This document shows, one piece after another, positions 1-5,213 of a DNA stretch of 6,657 bases. This stretch comes from Pseudomonadota bacterium (GTDB taxonomy: Bacteria > Pseudomonadota > Gammaproteobacteria > Xanthomonadales > Rhodanobacteraceae), in assembly GCA_025351555.1 (NCBI GenBank), contig JANXVS010000422.1:1-6657 (forward strand), written 5' to 3'. Positions within the stretch are counted from its first letter, which is position 1, and every line of letters starts with the position of its first letter. The translations under genes and the position numbers were made by a program. The notes under the pieces were generated by a model that saw nothing but the letters and a program-made list of their open reading frames with translations, had not been told where the DNA came from and searched no databases.

Positions 1-942
1 CTTGCCGCGCGGGCGGGTGCCGGCGATCGGGCGCAGCACGACCTTGCCTTTCTTTAGGCGCACCAGGATTTCCGGCGACGAGCCGACGATCTGCTTGCCG
101 CCCAGATCAAGGAAGTACATGTACGGCGAGGGGTTCAGCGCGCGCAGCGCACGATAGACGTCGACCGGGCGCGCGCGGAACGGCACCGACAGGCGCTGCG
201 ATGGCACGACCTGGAAGATATCGCCGGCGCGAATATACTCTTTCGCCTTTTCCACAATGGCTTCGTATTGCTCGCGGGTGAAGCTCGATACGAAATCGGC
301 TTCTTCCAGCGCCTTCGGATCGAGCACTTCCGGATAGCTGGGGCCGGAGCGGCGCAGGCGGAAGGCGAGTTCGTCCAGGCGCCGGTGCGCACGTGCGTAC
401 GCCTGCGGCTGCGACGGGTCGGCATGCACGATCAGATAAAGTCTTCCCTTGAGGTTGTCGAACACGGCGACTTCCTCGCTCAGCATGAGCAGCACGTCGG
501 GGGTGCCGAGCTGGTCGGGCCGATCCCAATGCGCAAGTTTGGGCTCGATATAACCGATGCTCTCGAAGCCAAAATAACCGACCAGACCGCCGCTGAATTC
601 CGGCATCTGCGGCAACTGCGGCACTTTGTATTCGGCGCGGATGCGTTCGATCTCGCCGAGTGGATCGGGTAGTTCGCGTTGCTCGACGACGACGCCATGC
701 TCTTCGACAGTCAGCCGATGCGCGTGCAATTTGTATACTTTGCGACAGGGCAGGCCGATGATCGAATAGCGTCCCCAGTTCTCGCCACCTTCGACCGATT
801 CGAGCAGATAGGTGTATGGTCCATCGGCGAGCTTCAGATACACCGACAGCGGCGTGTCGAGATCGGAAAATACCTCGCGCACCATCGGAATGCGGTTGTA
901 GCCAAGCTCCGCCAGCGCGGCGAATTCGTCCTGCGTGATCAT
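1..942 (-). CDS. trpE: Anthranilate synthase component I (TrpE), N-terminal 314 residues, 3' end outside window
   Basis: The large subunit of anthranilate synthase makes anthranilate from chorismate using ammonia or glutamine-derived nitrogen supplied by TrpG. This is the first committed step of tryptophan synthesis in the cytoplasm. The visible protein has the TrpE N-terminal domain (about residues 15-165), including LLES (46-49) and GRYS (57-60), then the start of the chorismate-binding domain (from about 215). That domain shows AGDIFQVVPSQR, NPSPYMYF (270-277), GSSPE (287-291) and PIAGTRPRG (305-313). LLES and NPSPYM are the known tryptophan feedback-binding elements, so the enzyme is probably inhibited by Trp (inference). 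The family is about 490-500 residues, so roughly 180 C-terminal residues with other catalytic residues lie beyond the left edge. The ATG at 942 fits the family start; an in-frame GTG at 954 is the alternative. The gene follows the kinase gene by 67 bp on the same strand. Confidence 0.96.
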   Translation of the reverse strand, partial: MITQDEFAALAELGYNRIPMVREVFSDLDTPLSVYLKLADGPYTYLLESVEGGENWGRYSIIGLPCRKVYKLHAHRLTVEEHGVVVEQRELPDPLGEIERIRAEYKVPQLPQMPEFSGGLVGYFGFESIGYIEPKLAHWDRPDQLGTPDVLLMLSEEVAVFDNLKGRLYLIVHADPSQPQAYARAHRRLDELAFRLRRSGPSYPEVLDPKALEEADFVSSFTREQYEAIVEKAKEYIRAGDIFQVVPSQRLSVPFRARPVDVYRALRALNPSPYMYFLDLGGKQIVGSSPEILVRLKKGKVVLRPIAGTRPRGK

Positions 943-970
943 GCGGCGTCCCACGGTTGTCGGGCAGCGC

Positions 971-979
971 ACGATAGCA
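971..979 (-). promoter_or_regulatory. Possible extended -10 promoter for trpE
   Basis: On the minus strand the 67-bp gap before trpE contains TGCTATCGT: an extended -10 TGn followed by TATCGT, matching TATAAT at four of six positions. A start site would fall near 964, giving a leader of about 22 nt. I see no convincing -35 at 17 bp. This would let trpE be transcribed separately from the kinase gene, but read-through is equally possible. No leader peptide with Trp codons and no attenuator hairpin fits in this gap. Confidence 0.25.
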
Positions 980-1009
980 AGTCGCGGCGCGGTGATACAG
1001 ACCCGGGAC

Positions 1010-3061
1010 CTAGATAGAGCCGGAAAGCGGCCGCCGCGGCATGCCGCGCAAATGAAGGCAGAATTCCACGCCAGTGCCATCATCGAGATTGCGCGCGCTG
1101 GCCTCGCCGCGATGCGCTTCGGCGATCAGGCGCACGACGTACAGACCCAGACCCAGATGCGGTGCATCGGCGCGGCCGGGTGTCGGTTCCACGGTTTTGC
1201 TCGCGGCCGACGTGCGCAAACTGACCAGCGAGTCGAATAACCGGTCCTGCATTGTCGGCGGCAGCAAGGGGCCGCTGTTGGCGACAGCGATTTCGGCGCC
1301 ATCATCGCGCGTGGATAAGCTGATCCGTATCCAGCCGTCGTCCGGTGCAAAGCTGCGCGCATTGTCGACGAGCTTGTCCAGCGCCTGCGCGATCAATTCG
1401 GGTGCGCCGTGCATCAGCAGCGATTCCGTCGGCAGTTCGCTGTCGAGGCGGCGCGGTGAGACCAGGGGCCGATAGGCGTCGACGCAACCGCGCACCACGG
1501 CGGCGAGATCGAAATCCTCCGCATCGGCACCGGCGATCGCGCGCTCCATGCGACTGGCTTCGCTCATCGCGCGCACGATCGCACCCAGGCGCTCGGCGCC
1601 GCCGCGCGCTCGCGCGAGATAGGGCTGCGCGTCGGCGGGCATGGCTTGATGGTCGAGGTTGTCGAGCGAGGATTTGACGATTGCCAGCGGTGTCTGCAAT
1701 TCGTGCGACAGTTTGCTCGCCAGCGTGCGCAGGTAATCAGTATAGGTGCCGACTTCGTCAAGCAGGCGCGCGAAGCTGCGTGCCAGGTCGCCGAGCTCGT
1801 CGCGCGCGTCGAGCAGAGGCAGAGGCGTATCCATTTTTCCACTTGTGCGCAACGCCCGTTCGGCCGCGTTGCGCAAACGGCGGATGCGCAGGCTGAGCGC
1901 GCTGGCGAACACGAACAGCATGCCGCCGGCGACGGCGAGCGCGAGCAGGCTTGCGCCGACGAGGCCGAGCAGGGCGCGGTTGGTCAACAGCGGCAGCGCA
2001 TCGCCGGCCTGCTCCAGCAATAGTGCGCCGCGCACTTCGCCATCGGCTTTCAACGGCACGGCGGCGGCGAGCACGACTTGATCTTCCGATGCCGCCGGAT
2101 GCCAGGCCGTGCTGGCGACGCCGGACAGCGCCTGCCAGATTTCCGGCGCGGCCAGGCGTGGCAGGGTGATGGAAAAATCTTCGGCGCGGGTCAGACCGGG
2201 CGCAATCAGGTGGCGATAGACCAGGCTTTCCAGCCAGCGTCGGCGCGACGCCGGTGCTGTTGCCGCACCCGCCAGCGTTCCGGTTTCCGCCACCACCCAA
2301 CCTTCGCCACTGAGCAAGCGCGCACGCATACCCTCGGGAGCAAACTGGCCGAGTTCCATCGACAACTCCGGCGATAGCATCAGCAGCGGCAAGGGCTCGG
2401 CGGCTTCAGCGGCGGGCGCCGCTGCATCGAACATGCTGAGCGCGAGCTTGTCCGGCATCTGCGCGCGCGGCAGGCGCAGTTCGATGCGATAGCCGGACCC
2501 GTCGTCCTGCCATACGCCATCCAGGGTTGTCGGCAGCGCGTTGTCGGTGGCATCGGTGAGCGTCAGTGCATCAAAGCGCCCCGGTGCCGCGCTCGCGAGC
2601 AGATAACGTCGCGTCAACGCGCCGTGCTCCAGGGTCAGAGTCAGGTGATCGCTGGTCATGGCCCGCGGATCGCGCGACTCGACGCGCGTCCGCGTTGCAT
2701 CGCGCACATTCGCCAAGACGTAAAGCCACTGGTCGTTTGCACAAAGCAACAAGGTAACTTTTTGTGCATCACTTGCCGGGCCGAGATTCTGCGCAAAAGC
2801 CGAGAGGTCACGCCAGTCGTCGGGGTAGCCATCGATCAAGATCGCGCCCGGCGCCTGATGGATGTACATGACGGCTCCCGGCGGCGGCAACTTCGTCTTG
2901 AGCGCGCCGAGCGCGCGCGCCAGTGCGCGTGCTGACGCGATCAGGGTTTGTTCCTGGCCCTGGCGCAGCAATTCCTCCATCTGCCGCACGAACAGCCAAC
3001 CGGAGAACGGCAGCGCCAGGGTGGACAGCGCGATCAGCAGGAGTTTGAAGCGCAGGGACAT
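1010..3061 (-). CDS. pdsS: Membrane sensor histidine kinase, proteobacterial dedicated sortase system (PdsS) type
   Basis: The inner-membrane kinase (683 aa) probably phosphorylates the response regulator encoded 62 bp upstream. It has a TM helix at about 6-26, an extracytoplasmic region of about 27-361, a second TM helix at about 362-388, then a HAMP-like linker to about 440. The dimerisation domain has the H box LSHELQTPL, with phospho-acceptor His453. The ATPase domain has an N box with Asn567, a G1-like motif NSGPLLP (595-601), an F-box-like LFDSLVSLR (608-616) and a G2 box HLGLGLYVVRLIAE (635-648). The sensor begins with ILIDGYPDDW (74-83), resembling CBM9-type carbohydrate-binding modules, and continues as a beta-rich stretch to about 215. 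Length, N-terminus, the CBM9-like segment and the FDSLVSLR/GLGLYVVRLIAE signatures match, from memory, the kinase family named for dedicated sortase systems (TIGR03785). No strong Shine-Dalgarno precedes the ATG, so translation may be coupled to the upstream regulator. The kinase role is certain; the sortase-system label is recognition without a search. Confidence 0.93.
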   Translation of the reverse strand: MSLRFKLLLIALSTLALPFSGWLFVRQMEELLRQGQEQTLIASARALARALGALKTKLPPPGAVMYIHQAPGAILIDGYPDDWRDLSAFAQNLGPASDAQKVTLLLCANDQWLYVLANVRDATRTRVESRDPRAMTSDHLTLTLEHGALTRRYLLASAAPGRFDALTLTDATDNALPTTLDGVWQDDGSGYRIELRLPRAQMPDKLALSMFDAAAPAAEAAEPLPLLMLSPELSMELGQFAPEGMRARLLSGEGWVVAETGTLAGAATAPASRRRWLESLVYRHLIAPGLTRAEDFSITLPRLAAPEIWQALSGVASTAWHPAASEDQVVLAAAVPLKADGEVRGALLLEQAGDALPLLTNRALLGLVGASLLALAVAGGMLFVFASALSLRIRRLRNAAERALRTSGKMDTPLPLLDARDELGDLARSFARLLDEVGTYTDYLRTLASKLSHELQTPLAIVKSSLDNLDHQAMPADAQPYLARARGGAERLGAIVRAMSEASRMERAIAGADAEDFDLAAVVRGCVDAYRPLVSPRRLDSELPTESLLMHGAPELIAQALDKLVDNARSFAPDDGWIRISLSTRDDGAEIAVANSGPLLPPTMQDRLFDSLVSLRTSAASKTVEPTPGRADAPHLGLGLYVVRLIAEAHRGEASARNLDDGTGVEFCLHLRGMPRRPLSGSI

Positions 3062-3123
3062 TGAGCGTCAGCGCCGAGCGGAAGAATCCAGGAACAGCGG
3101 AATCGCTATGCTTGTCGTGCCGC

Positions 3124-3813
3124 TCACGGCTTCCATCGATACCCGGCACCATGCACGGTCTCGATGGCGTCGAAATTTGTATCAATCGCGACAAATTTCT
3201 TGCGTATACGTTTGACGTGCGAAGTGATAGTGGCATCGTCGACCACGACTTGGGCTTCGCGCATGAGCTGGTCGCGGTTTTTCACATGGCCGGGAAAGCG
3301 CACGAGCGTGTGCACCATCCAGAATTCGGTCACGGTCAGCGGCACTTCGGCGTTGTTCCAGGTCACGCGCATGCGTTCGGCTTCGAGCTTGAGTGGGCCG
3401 TGTTCGACCACGGTTTCCTTCGATGACGGCTTGTTCAGCGCATCCAGACGCCGGAACAGCGCGCTAATGCGGGCGGCCAGATGGTGCAGGCTCACGTCCT
3501 TGGTCAGGTAATCGTCCGCACCCAGACGCAGCCCGGAGATCACATCGAAATCCGAATCGCGCGCGGTCAGGAAGATGATCGGCAACGTCGGCGATTTCGA
3601 GCGCAGCTCGCGGCACAGCTCGAAGCCGCCTTCGAGTTCGTCGCCCAAGCCGACATCGATGATGACCAGTTCCGGCAGGCGCAGGCCGAATGCGCGGCTG
3701 GCATCGGGCCGTGAACCGTAGCCGTGCACCTGATAGCCGATGCGGGTCAGCGCCTCGACATAGTTGGCGCGGATGGCGGGTTCGTCCTCGACGATGGCGA
3801 TGCTGCGGGCCAT
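3124..3813 (-). CDS. pdsR: OmpR-family response regulator, proteobacterial dedicated sortase system (PdsR) type
   Basis: A cytoplasmic DNA-binding regulator (229 aa), presumably phosphorylated by the adjacent kinase. The receiver domain (about 3-122) shows the acidic pair Glu9/Asp10, phospho-acceptor Asp53 in VIIDVGLGDE, Thr83 in IIFLTARD, and Lys105 in DDYLTKD. The winged-helix output domain (about 133-229) ends in the OmpR-type VHGAGYRW. GLGDELEGGFELCRELR and the form of the DDYLTKDVSLHHLAARI segment resemble, from memory, the response-regulator family of dedicated sortase systems (TIGR03787). The ATG at 3813 is chosen over an in-frame ATG at 3927: an AAGG Shine-Dalgarno lies 8 nt upstream, homologues begin just before IAIVEDE, and a plausible promoter lies inside the would-be extension. 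The kinase gene follows after 62 bp, so the two likely form one transcript. Regulatory targets are unknown. Confidence 0.94.
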   Translation of the reverse strand: MARSIAIVEDEPAIRANYVEALTRIGYQVHGYGSRPDASRAFGLRLPELVIIDVGLGDELEGGFELCRELRSKSPTLPIIFLTARDSDFDVISGLRLGADDYLTKDVSLHHLAARISALFRRLDALNKPSSKETVVEHGPLKLEAERMRVTWNNAEVPLTVTEFWMVHTLVRFPGHVKNRDQLMREAQVVVDDATITSHVKRIRKKFVAIDTNFDAIETVHGAGYRWKP

Positions 3814-3843
3814 GGCTGGTGCCTTGTTCGTGATGATGCACCG

Positions 3844-3872
3844 AGCATACGGGGCGCGCGAGGGCGGCACAA
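3844..3872 (-). promoter_or_regulatory. Candidate sigma-70 promoter for the response regulator/kinase pair
   Basis: On the minus strand TTGTGC (3872-3867) and TATGCT (3849-3844) are separated by exactly 17 bp. TTG is conserved at the -35, and four of six -10 bases match. Transcription would start near 3837, giving a leader of about 24 nt that carries the AAGG ribosome-binding site before the ATG at 3813. This is assigned by eye; spacing and position support it more than match strength. Confidence 0.45.
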
Positions 3873-3891
3873 TCGCCGCAGCGCAGATGCC

Positions 3892-3911
3892 ACGAGTTCG
3901 CCACAACTCGT
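3892..3911. promoter_or_regulatory. Inverted repeat, possible operator upstream of the response regulator
   Basis: A perfect 7-bp inverted repeat, ACGAGTT and AACTCGT, is separated by 6 bp. It lies about 20 bp upstream of the proposed -35 of the regulator promoter and about 80 bp before the plus-strand small gene. A transcription factor dimer site (autoregulation by the response regulator, or another factor) is a possible reading. OmpR-family regulators more often bind direct repeats, so the partner is uncertain. Confidence 0.35.
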
Positions 3912-3951
3912 CACGGTTGCGCCGCATTCACGGCCGCGCGCGAGCACGGAT

Positions 3952-3970
3952 CGACGCGATTCTAGCGTCG
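3952..3970. repeat. Short inverted repeat before the first small gene
   Basis: A perfect 6-bp inverted repeat (CGACGC and GCGTCG, 7-bp spacer GATTCTA) ends 22 bp before the ATG at 3993. It could be an operator or a leader hairpin for the plus-strand small genes. The arms are short for a GC-rich genome, so chance is a real possibility. I see no clear plus-strand promoter in 3814-3992. Confidence 0.25.
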
Positions 3971-3992
3971 CCCCGCCAAGAAGCAGAAACCC

Positions 3993-4109
3993 ATGAAAAC
4001 CGAACGCCCCGAACCGAATGGTGAATTGCAGCAGTCCTTTGAGCCGCTGCGCACCGTCTTTGCCCTGGCAGCCCTGCTACTGGGTCTGGCTGCCAGCCTG
4101 CATTTTTAG
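3993..4109 (+). CDS. Small single-pass membrane protein, 38 aa, unrecognised
   Basis: The reading frame runs from ATG at 3993 to TAG at 4107-4109. The protein has a polar, charged N-terminus (MKTERPEPNGELQQ), then one hydrophobic segment at about 21-36 (VFALAALLLGLAASL) ending in His-Phe at the C-terminus. This is the layout of a single-span inner-membrane micro-protein with little or nothing beyond the membrane. An AAGAAG run a few bases upstream is only a weak ribosome-binding site. A second small gene starts 12 bp after the stop, so the two probably share a transcript. It is divergent from the response regulator, so shared control or a link to envelope signalling is possible but unproven. 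I do not recognise the family. Confidence 0.5.
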   Translation: MKTERPEPNGELQQSFEPLRTVFALAALLLGLAASLHF

Positions 4110-4115
4110 AGAGGA
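4109..4115 (+). promoter_or_regulatory. Shine-Dalgarno site deciding the start of the second small gene
   Basis: GAGAGGA overlaps the last base of the preceding stop codon and lies 6 nt before the ATG at 4122. The in-frame ATG at 4116 would directly abut this motif, leaving no usable spacing, so 4122 is preferred. This strong site is the best evidence that the downstream micro-gene is translated. Confidence 0.6.
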
Positions 4116-4121
4116 ATGAAA

Positions 4122-4292
4122 ATGGACGTCTATCTGCCTGCCGATTTCTATCGCTTGCGCGAGGATCTGTGCGATTGGCGCGATGCGCCGTCCGTCGACC
4201 CGGAAAAATCACACACGCTTGAAAAAGCATCCGCCGAATTCAACGCGGATTCACGCAACGCTTGCGCCGATCCGCTCTGGCGAGTGTTCTAA
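4122..4292 (+). CDS. Small acidic soluble protein, 56 aa, unrecognised
   Basis: The frame runs from ATG 4122 to TAA 4290-4292, with a well-placed GAGAGGA ribosome-binding site. The protein begins MDVYLPADFYRLRED and ends ADPLWRVF. It is acidic, has no membrane segment or signal peptide, and carries two cysteines (residues 17 and 48) and two tryptophans (19 and 53). It lacks the Cys-X2-Cys pattern of a metal-binding finger. It starts 12 bp after the 38-residue membrane protein gene, suggesting co-expression. About 77 bp downstream a strong terminator hairpin closes the unit. The function is unknown. The frame could be spurious, but the ribosome-binding site and tandem arrangement argue for a real gene. 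Confidence 0.5.
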   Translation: MDVYLPADFYRLREDLCDWRDAPSVDPEKSHTLEKASAEFNADSRNACADPLWRVF

Positions 4293-4338
4293 ATTGAAAA
4301 ATGCAGCCAAGGATGCCTGCTTCGTTGACTTCCGCGAT

Positions 4339-4430
4339 CAGGGGCGATCGCAAAAATAGTTTCCCCTGTCCGCGCCGCGAGAACCGGTTCCTCCCCCAAC
4401 CTCTGTTGGTTCTTGCGGCGCGGCTTTTAT
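4339..4430 (+). ncRNA. Candidate small RNA, or structured 3' end of the small-gene transcript
   Basis: The space after the second small gene encodes two consecutive hairpins. The first pairs CAGGGG (4339-4344) with CCCCTG (4363-4368) around an A/U-rich 18-nt loop. The second is the terminator hairpin at 4370-4423, whose 22-nt loop is C/U-rich and contains CCTCCCCC, complementary to Shine-Dalgarno-like G-rich sequence. C-rich loops are known in regulatory RNAs such as Xanthomonas sX13 and Helicobacter RepG. No convincing promoter was found: TTGACT at 4325-4330 lacks a well-spaced -10. It may instead be a processed 3' UTR RNA. The 5' end given is simply the first hairpin. Confidence 0.35.
4370..4430 (+). 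terminator. Rho-independent terminator with long stem and C/U-rich loop
   Basis: The left arm at 4370-4385 pairs with the right arm at 4408-4423 over 16 consecutive base pairs, including one G-U (4379 with 4414). CTTTTAT follows immediately. The loop (4386-4407) is long and can form its own small hairpin, CCAAC/GTTGG (4396-4400 with 4405-4409), as an alternative. The T-tract and the G-U pair fit termination of plus-strand transcripts (the small genes). On the minus strand the wobble becomes an A-C mismatch and no T-tract directly follows, so it is a poorer terminator for rpe. Confidence 0.75.
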
Positions 4431-4476
4431 GGCCATGGATGGCCGGTATGCCGGAAAAGCAGGAGCACTACCGGCA

Positions 4477-5142
4477 TTAAGCAATCGCTTTGCGCATGTC
4501 CGCGATGACCGCACGATAATCCTTCTGCCCGAAGATCGCCGAGCCAGCGACGAAGGTATCCGCACCGGCATTGGCGATATCGGCGATATTGTCCACTTTT
4601 ACCCCGCCATCGACTTCGAGCCGAATCGACCGGCCGCTGCGGTCGATCAGTTCGCGTGCCTGGCGCAGTTTCTCGAGCGCGGTCGGGATAAAGCTTTGGC
4701 CGCCGAAACCGGGGTTGACCGACATGATCAGGACCAGGTCGAGCTTGTCGAGCACATAGTCCAGATAGTCCAGCGGCGTTGCCGGGTTGAATACCAGACC
4801 GGCCTTGCAGCCGCATTCGTGGATCAAGCCAATGGTGCGGTCGATGTGCTCGCTGGCCTCCGGATGAAAGCTGATCAGGCTGGCGCCGGCCTTGGCGAAA
4901 TCCGGCACGATGCGATCGACAGGCTTGACCATCAAATGCACGTCGATCGGCGCGGTGATGCCGTGCTTGCGCAGGGCTTCGCAGACCAGCGGGCCGATCG
5001 TCAGATTCGGCACATAGTGATTGTCCATCACGTCGAAATGAATCCAGTCCGCGCCGGCGGCGATGACGCTGTCGACTTCTTCGCCGAGCGTGGCGAAGTT
5101 CGCGGAGAGGATGGACGGTGCGATGACGGCGGATTGTTTCAT
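4477..5142 (-). CDS. rpe: Ribulose-phosphate 3-epimerase
   Basis: The cytoplasmic enzyme interconverts D-ribulose 5-phosphate and D-xylulose 5-phosphate in the non-oxidative pentose phosphate pathway. Its 221 residues are full length for the family and form one TIM barrel. Expected active-site and metal ligands are present: Ser10 in IAPSILSAN, His35 and Asp37 in [12 protein letters not shown] (35-46), His69 in DVHLMV, and Asp178 in EVDGGV. The phosphate-binding features NPGFGGQ (143-149) and AGSAIFG (199-205) are also visible. The ATG at 5142 has an AGGA Shine-Dalgarno 6 nt upstream. It lies 62 bp downstream of djlA across a 13-bp tandem repeat. In related genomes rpe sits close to trpE and would supply the same strand; here a two-component pair and small plus-strand genes separate them. 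Confidence 0.98.
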   Translation of the reverse strand: MKQSAVIAPSILSANFATLGEEVDSVIAAGADWIHFDVMDNHYVPNLTIGPLVCEALRKHGITAPIDVHLMVKPVDRIVPDFAKAGASLISFHPEASEHIDRTIGLIHECGCKAGLVFNPATPLDYLDYVLDKLDLVLIMSVNPGFGGQSFIPTALEKLRQARELIDRSGRSIRLEVDGGVKVDNIADIANAGADTFVAGSAIFGQKDYRAVIADMRKAIA

Positions 5143-5165
5143 TGCGATTCCTGAATCTGCGGATA

Positions 5166-5213
5166 CTATTTGGTCGCGCTATTTGGTCGCGCTATTTGGT
5201 CGCACTATTTGAT
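5166..5213. repeat. 13-bp tandem repeat, about 3.6 copies, between djlA and rpe
   Basis: Units CTATTTGGTCGCG start at 5166, 5179 and 5192 (the third ends in A instead of G), with a partial, diverged fourth unit from 5205 (CTATTTGAT). On the minus strand each unit supplies a TAG. The first of these met is the djlA stop codon itself (5207-5205). Because 13 is not a multiple of three, the later TAGs fall in the other frames too. The array ends about 20 bp before the rpe ribosome-binding region. The repeats probably expanded by slippage. This is not a CRISPR array: the units are too short and have no spacers. Confidence 0.9.

Noticed and set aside
107..698. Frames on both strands at 107-529, 268-672 and 480-698
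   Set aside because: This interval encodes TrpE in another minus-strand frame that is open to the window edge and rich in diagnostic motifs.
943..1012. trp attenuator or leader peptide before trpE
   Set aside because: No short frame with tandem Trp codons and no terminator/antiterminator pair fits in the 67-bp gap.
1646..2300. Several frames of 90-180 codons on both strands inside the kinase gene
   Set aside because: All are out of frame with a kinase that shows every expected motif. They are Arg-rich or low complexity, have no homology signals, and arise from high GC at third positions.
3814..3927. Upstream start (3927) for the response regulator
   Set aside because: The extension has no receiver-domain sequence and would contain the candidate promoter. 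The ATG at 3813 has a Shine-Dalgarno and sits at the family start.
3928..4230. 100-codon minus-strand frame across the small genes
   Set aside because: It is Arg-rich with no ribosome-binding site or family. The plus-strand frames have a strong Shine-Dalgarno and a coherent membrane segment instead.
4443..4454. Hairpin CCGG-TATG-CCGG downstream of rpe as its terminator
   Set aside because: The stem is only 4 bp. On the minus strand the T-run precedes it instead of following, so it cannot act as a rho-independent terminator for rpe.
4429..5154. 241-codon plus-strand frame opposite rpe
   Set aside because: It lies entirely antisense to the full-length rpe gene with intact active-site motifs. 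It has low-complexity composition typical of a GC-rich mirror frame and no recognisable family.
5166..5213. CRISPR-like array
   Set aside because: The repeat units are directly contiguous, only 13 bp and without spacers, so this is a simple tandem repeat.
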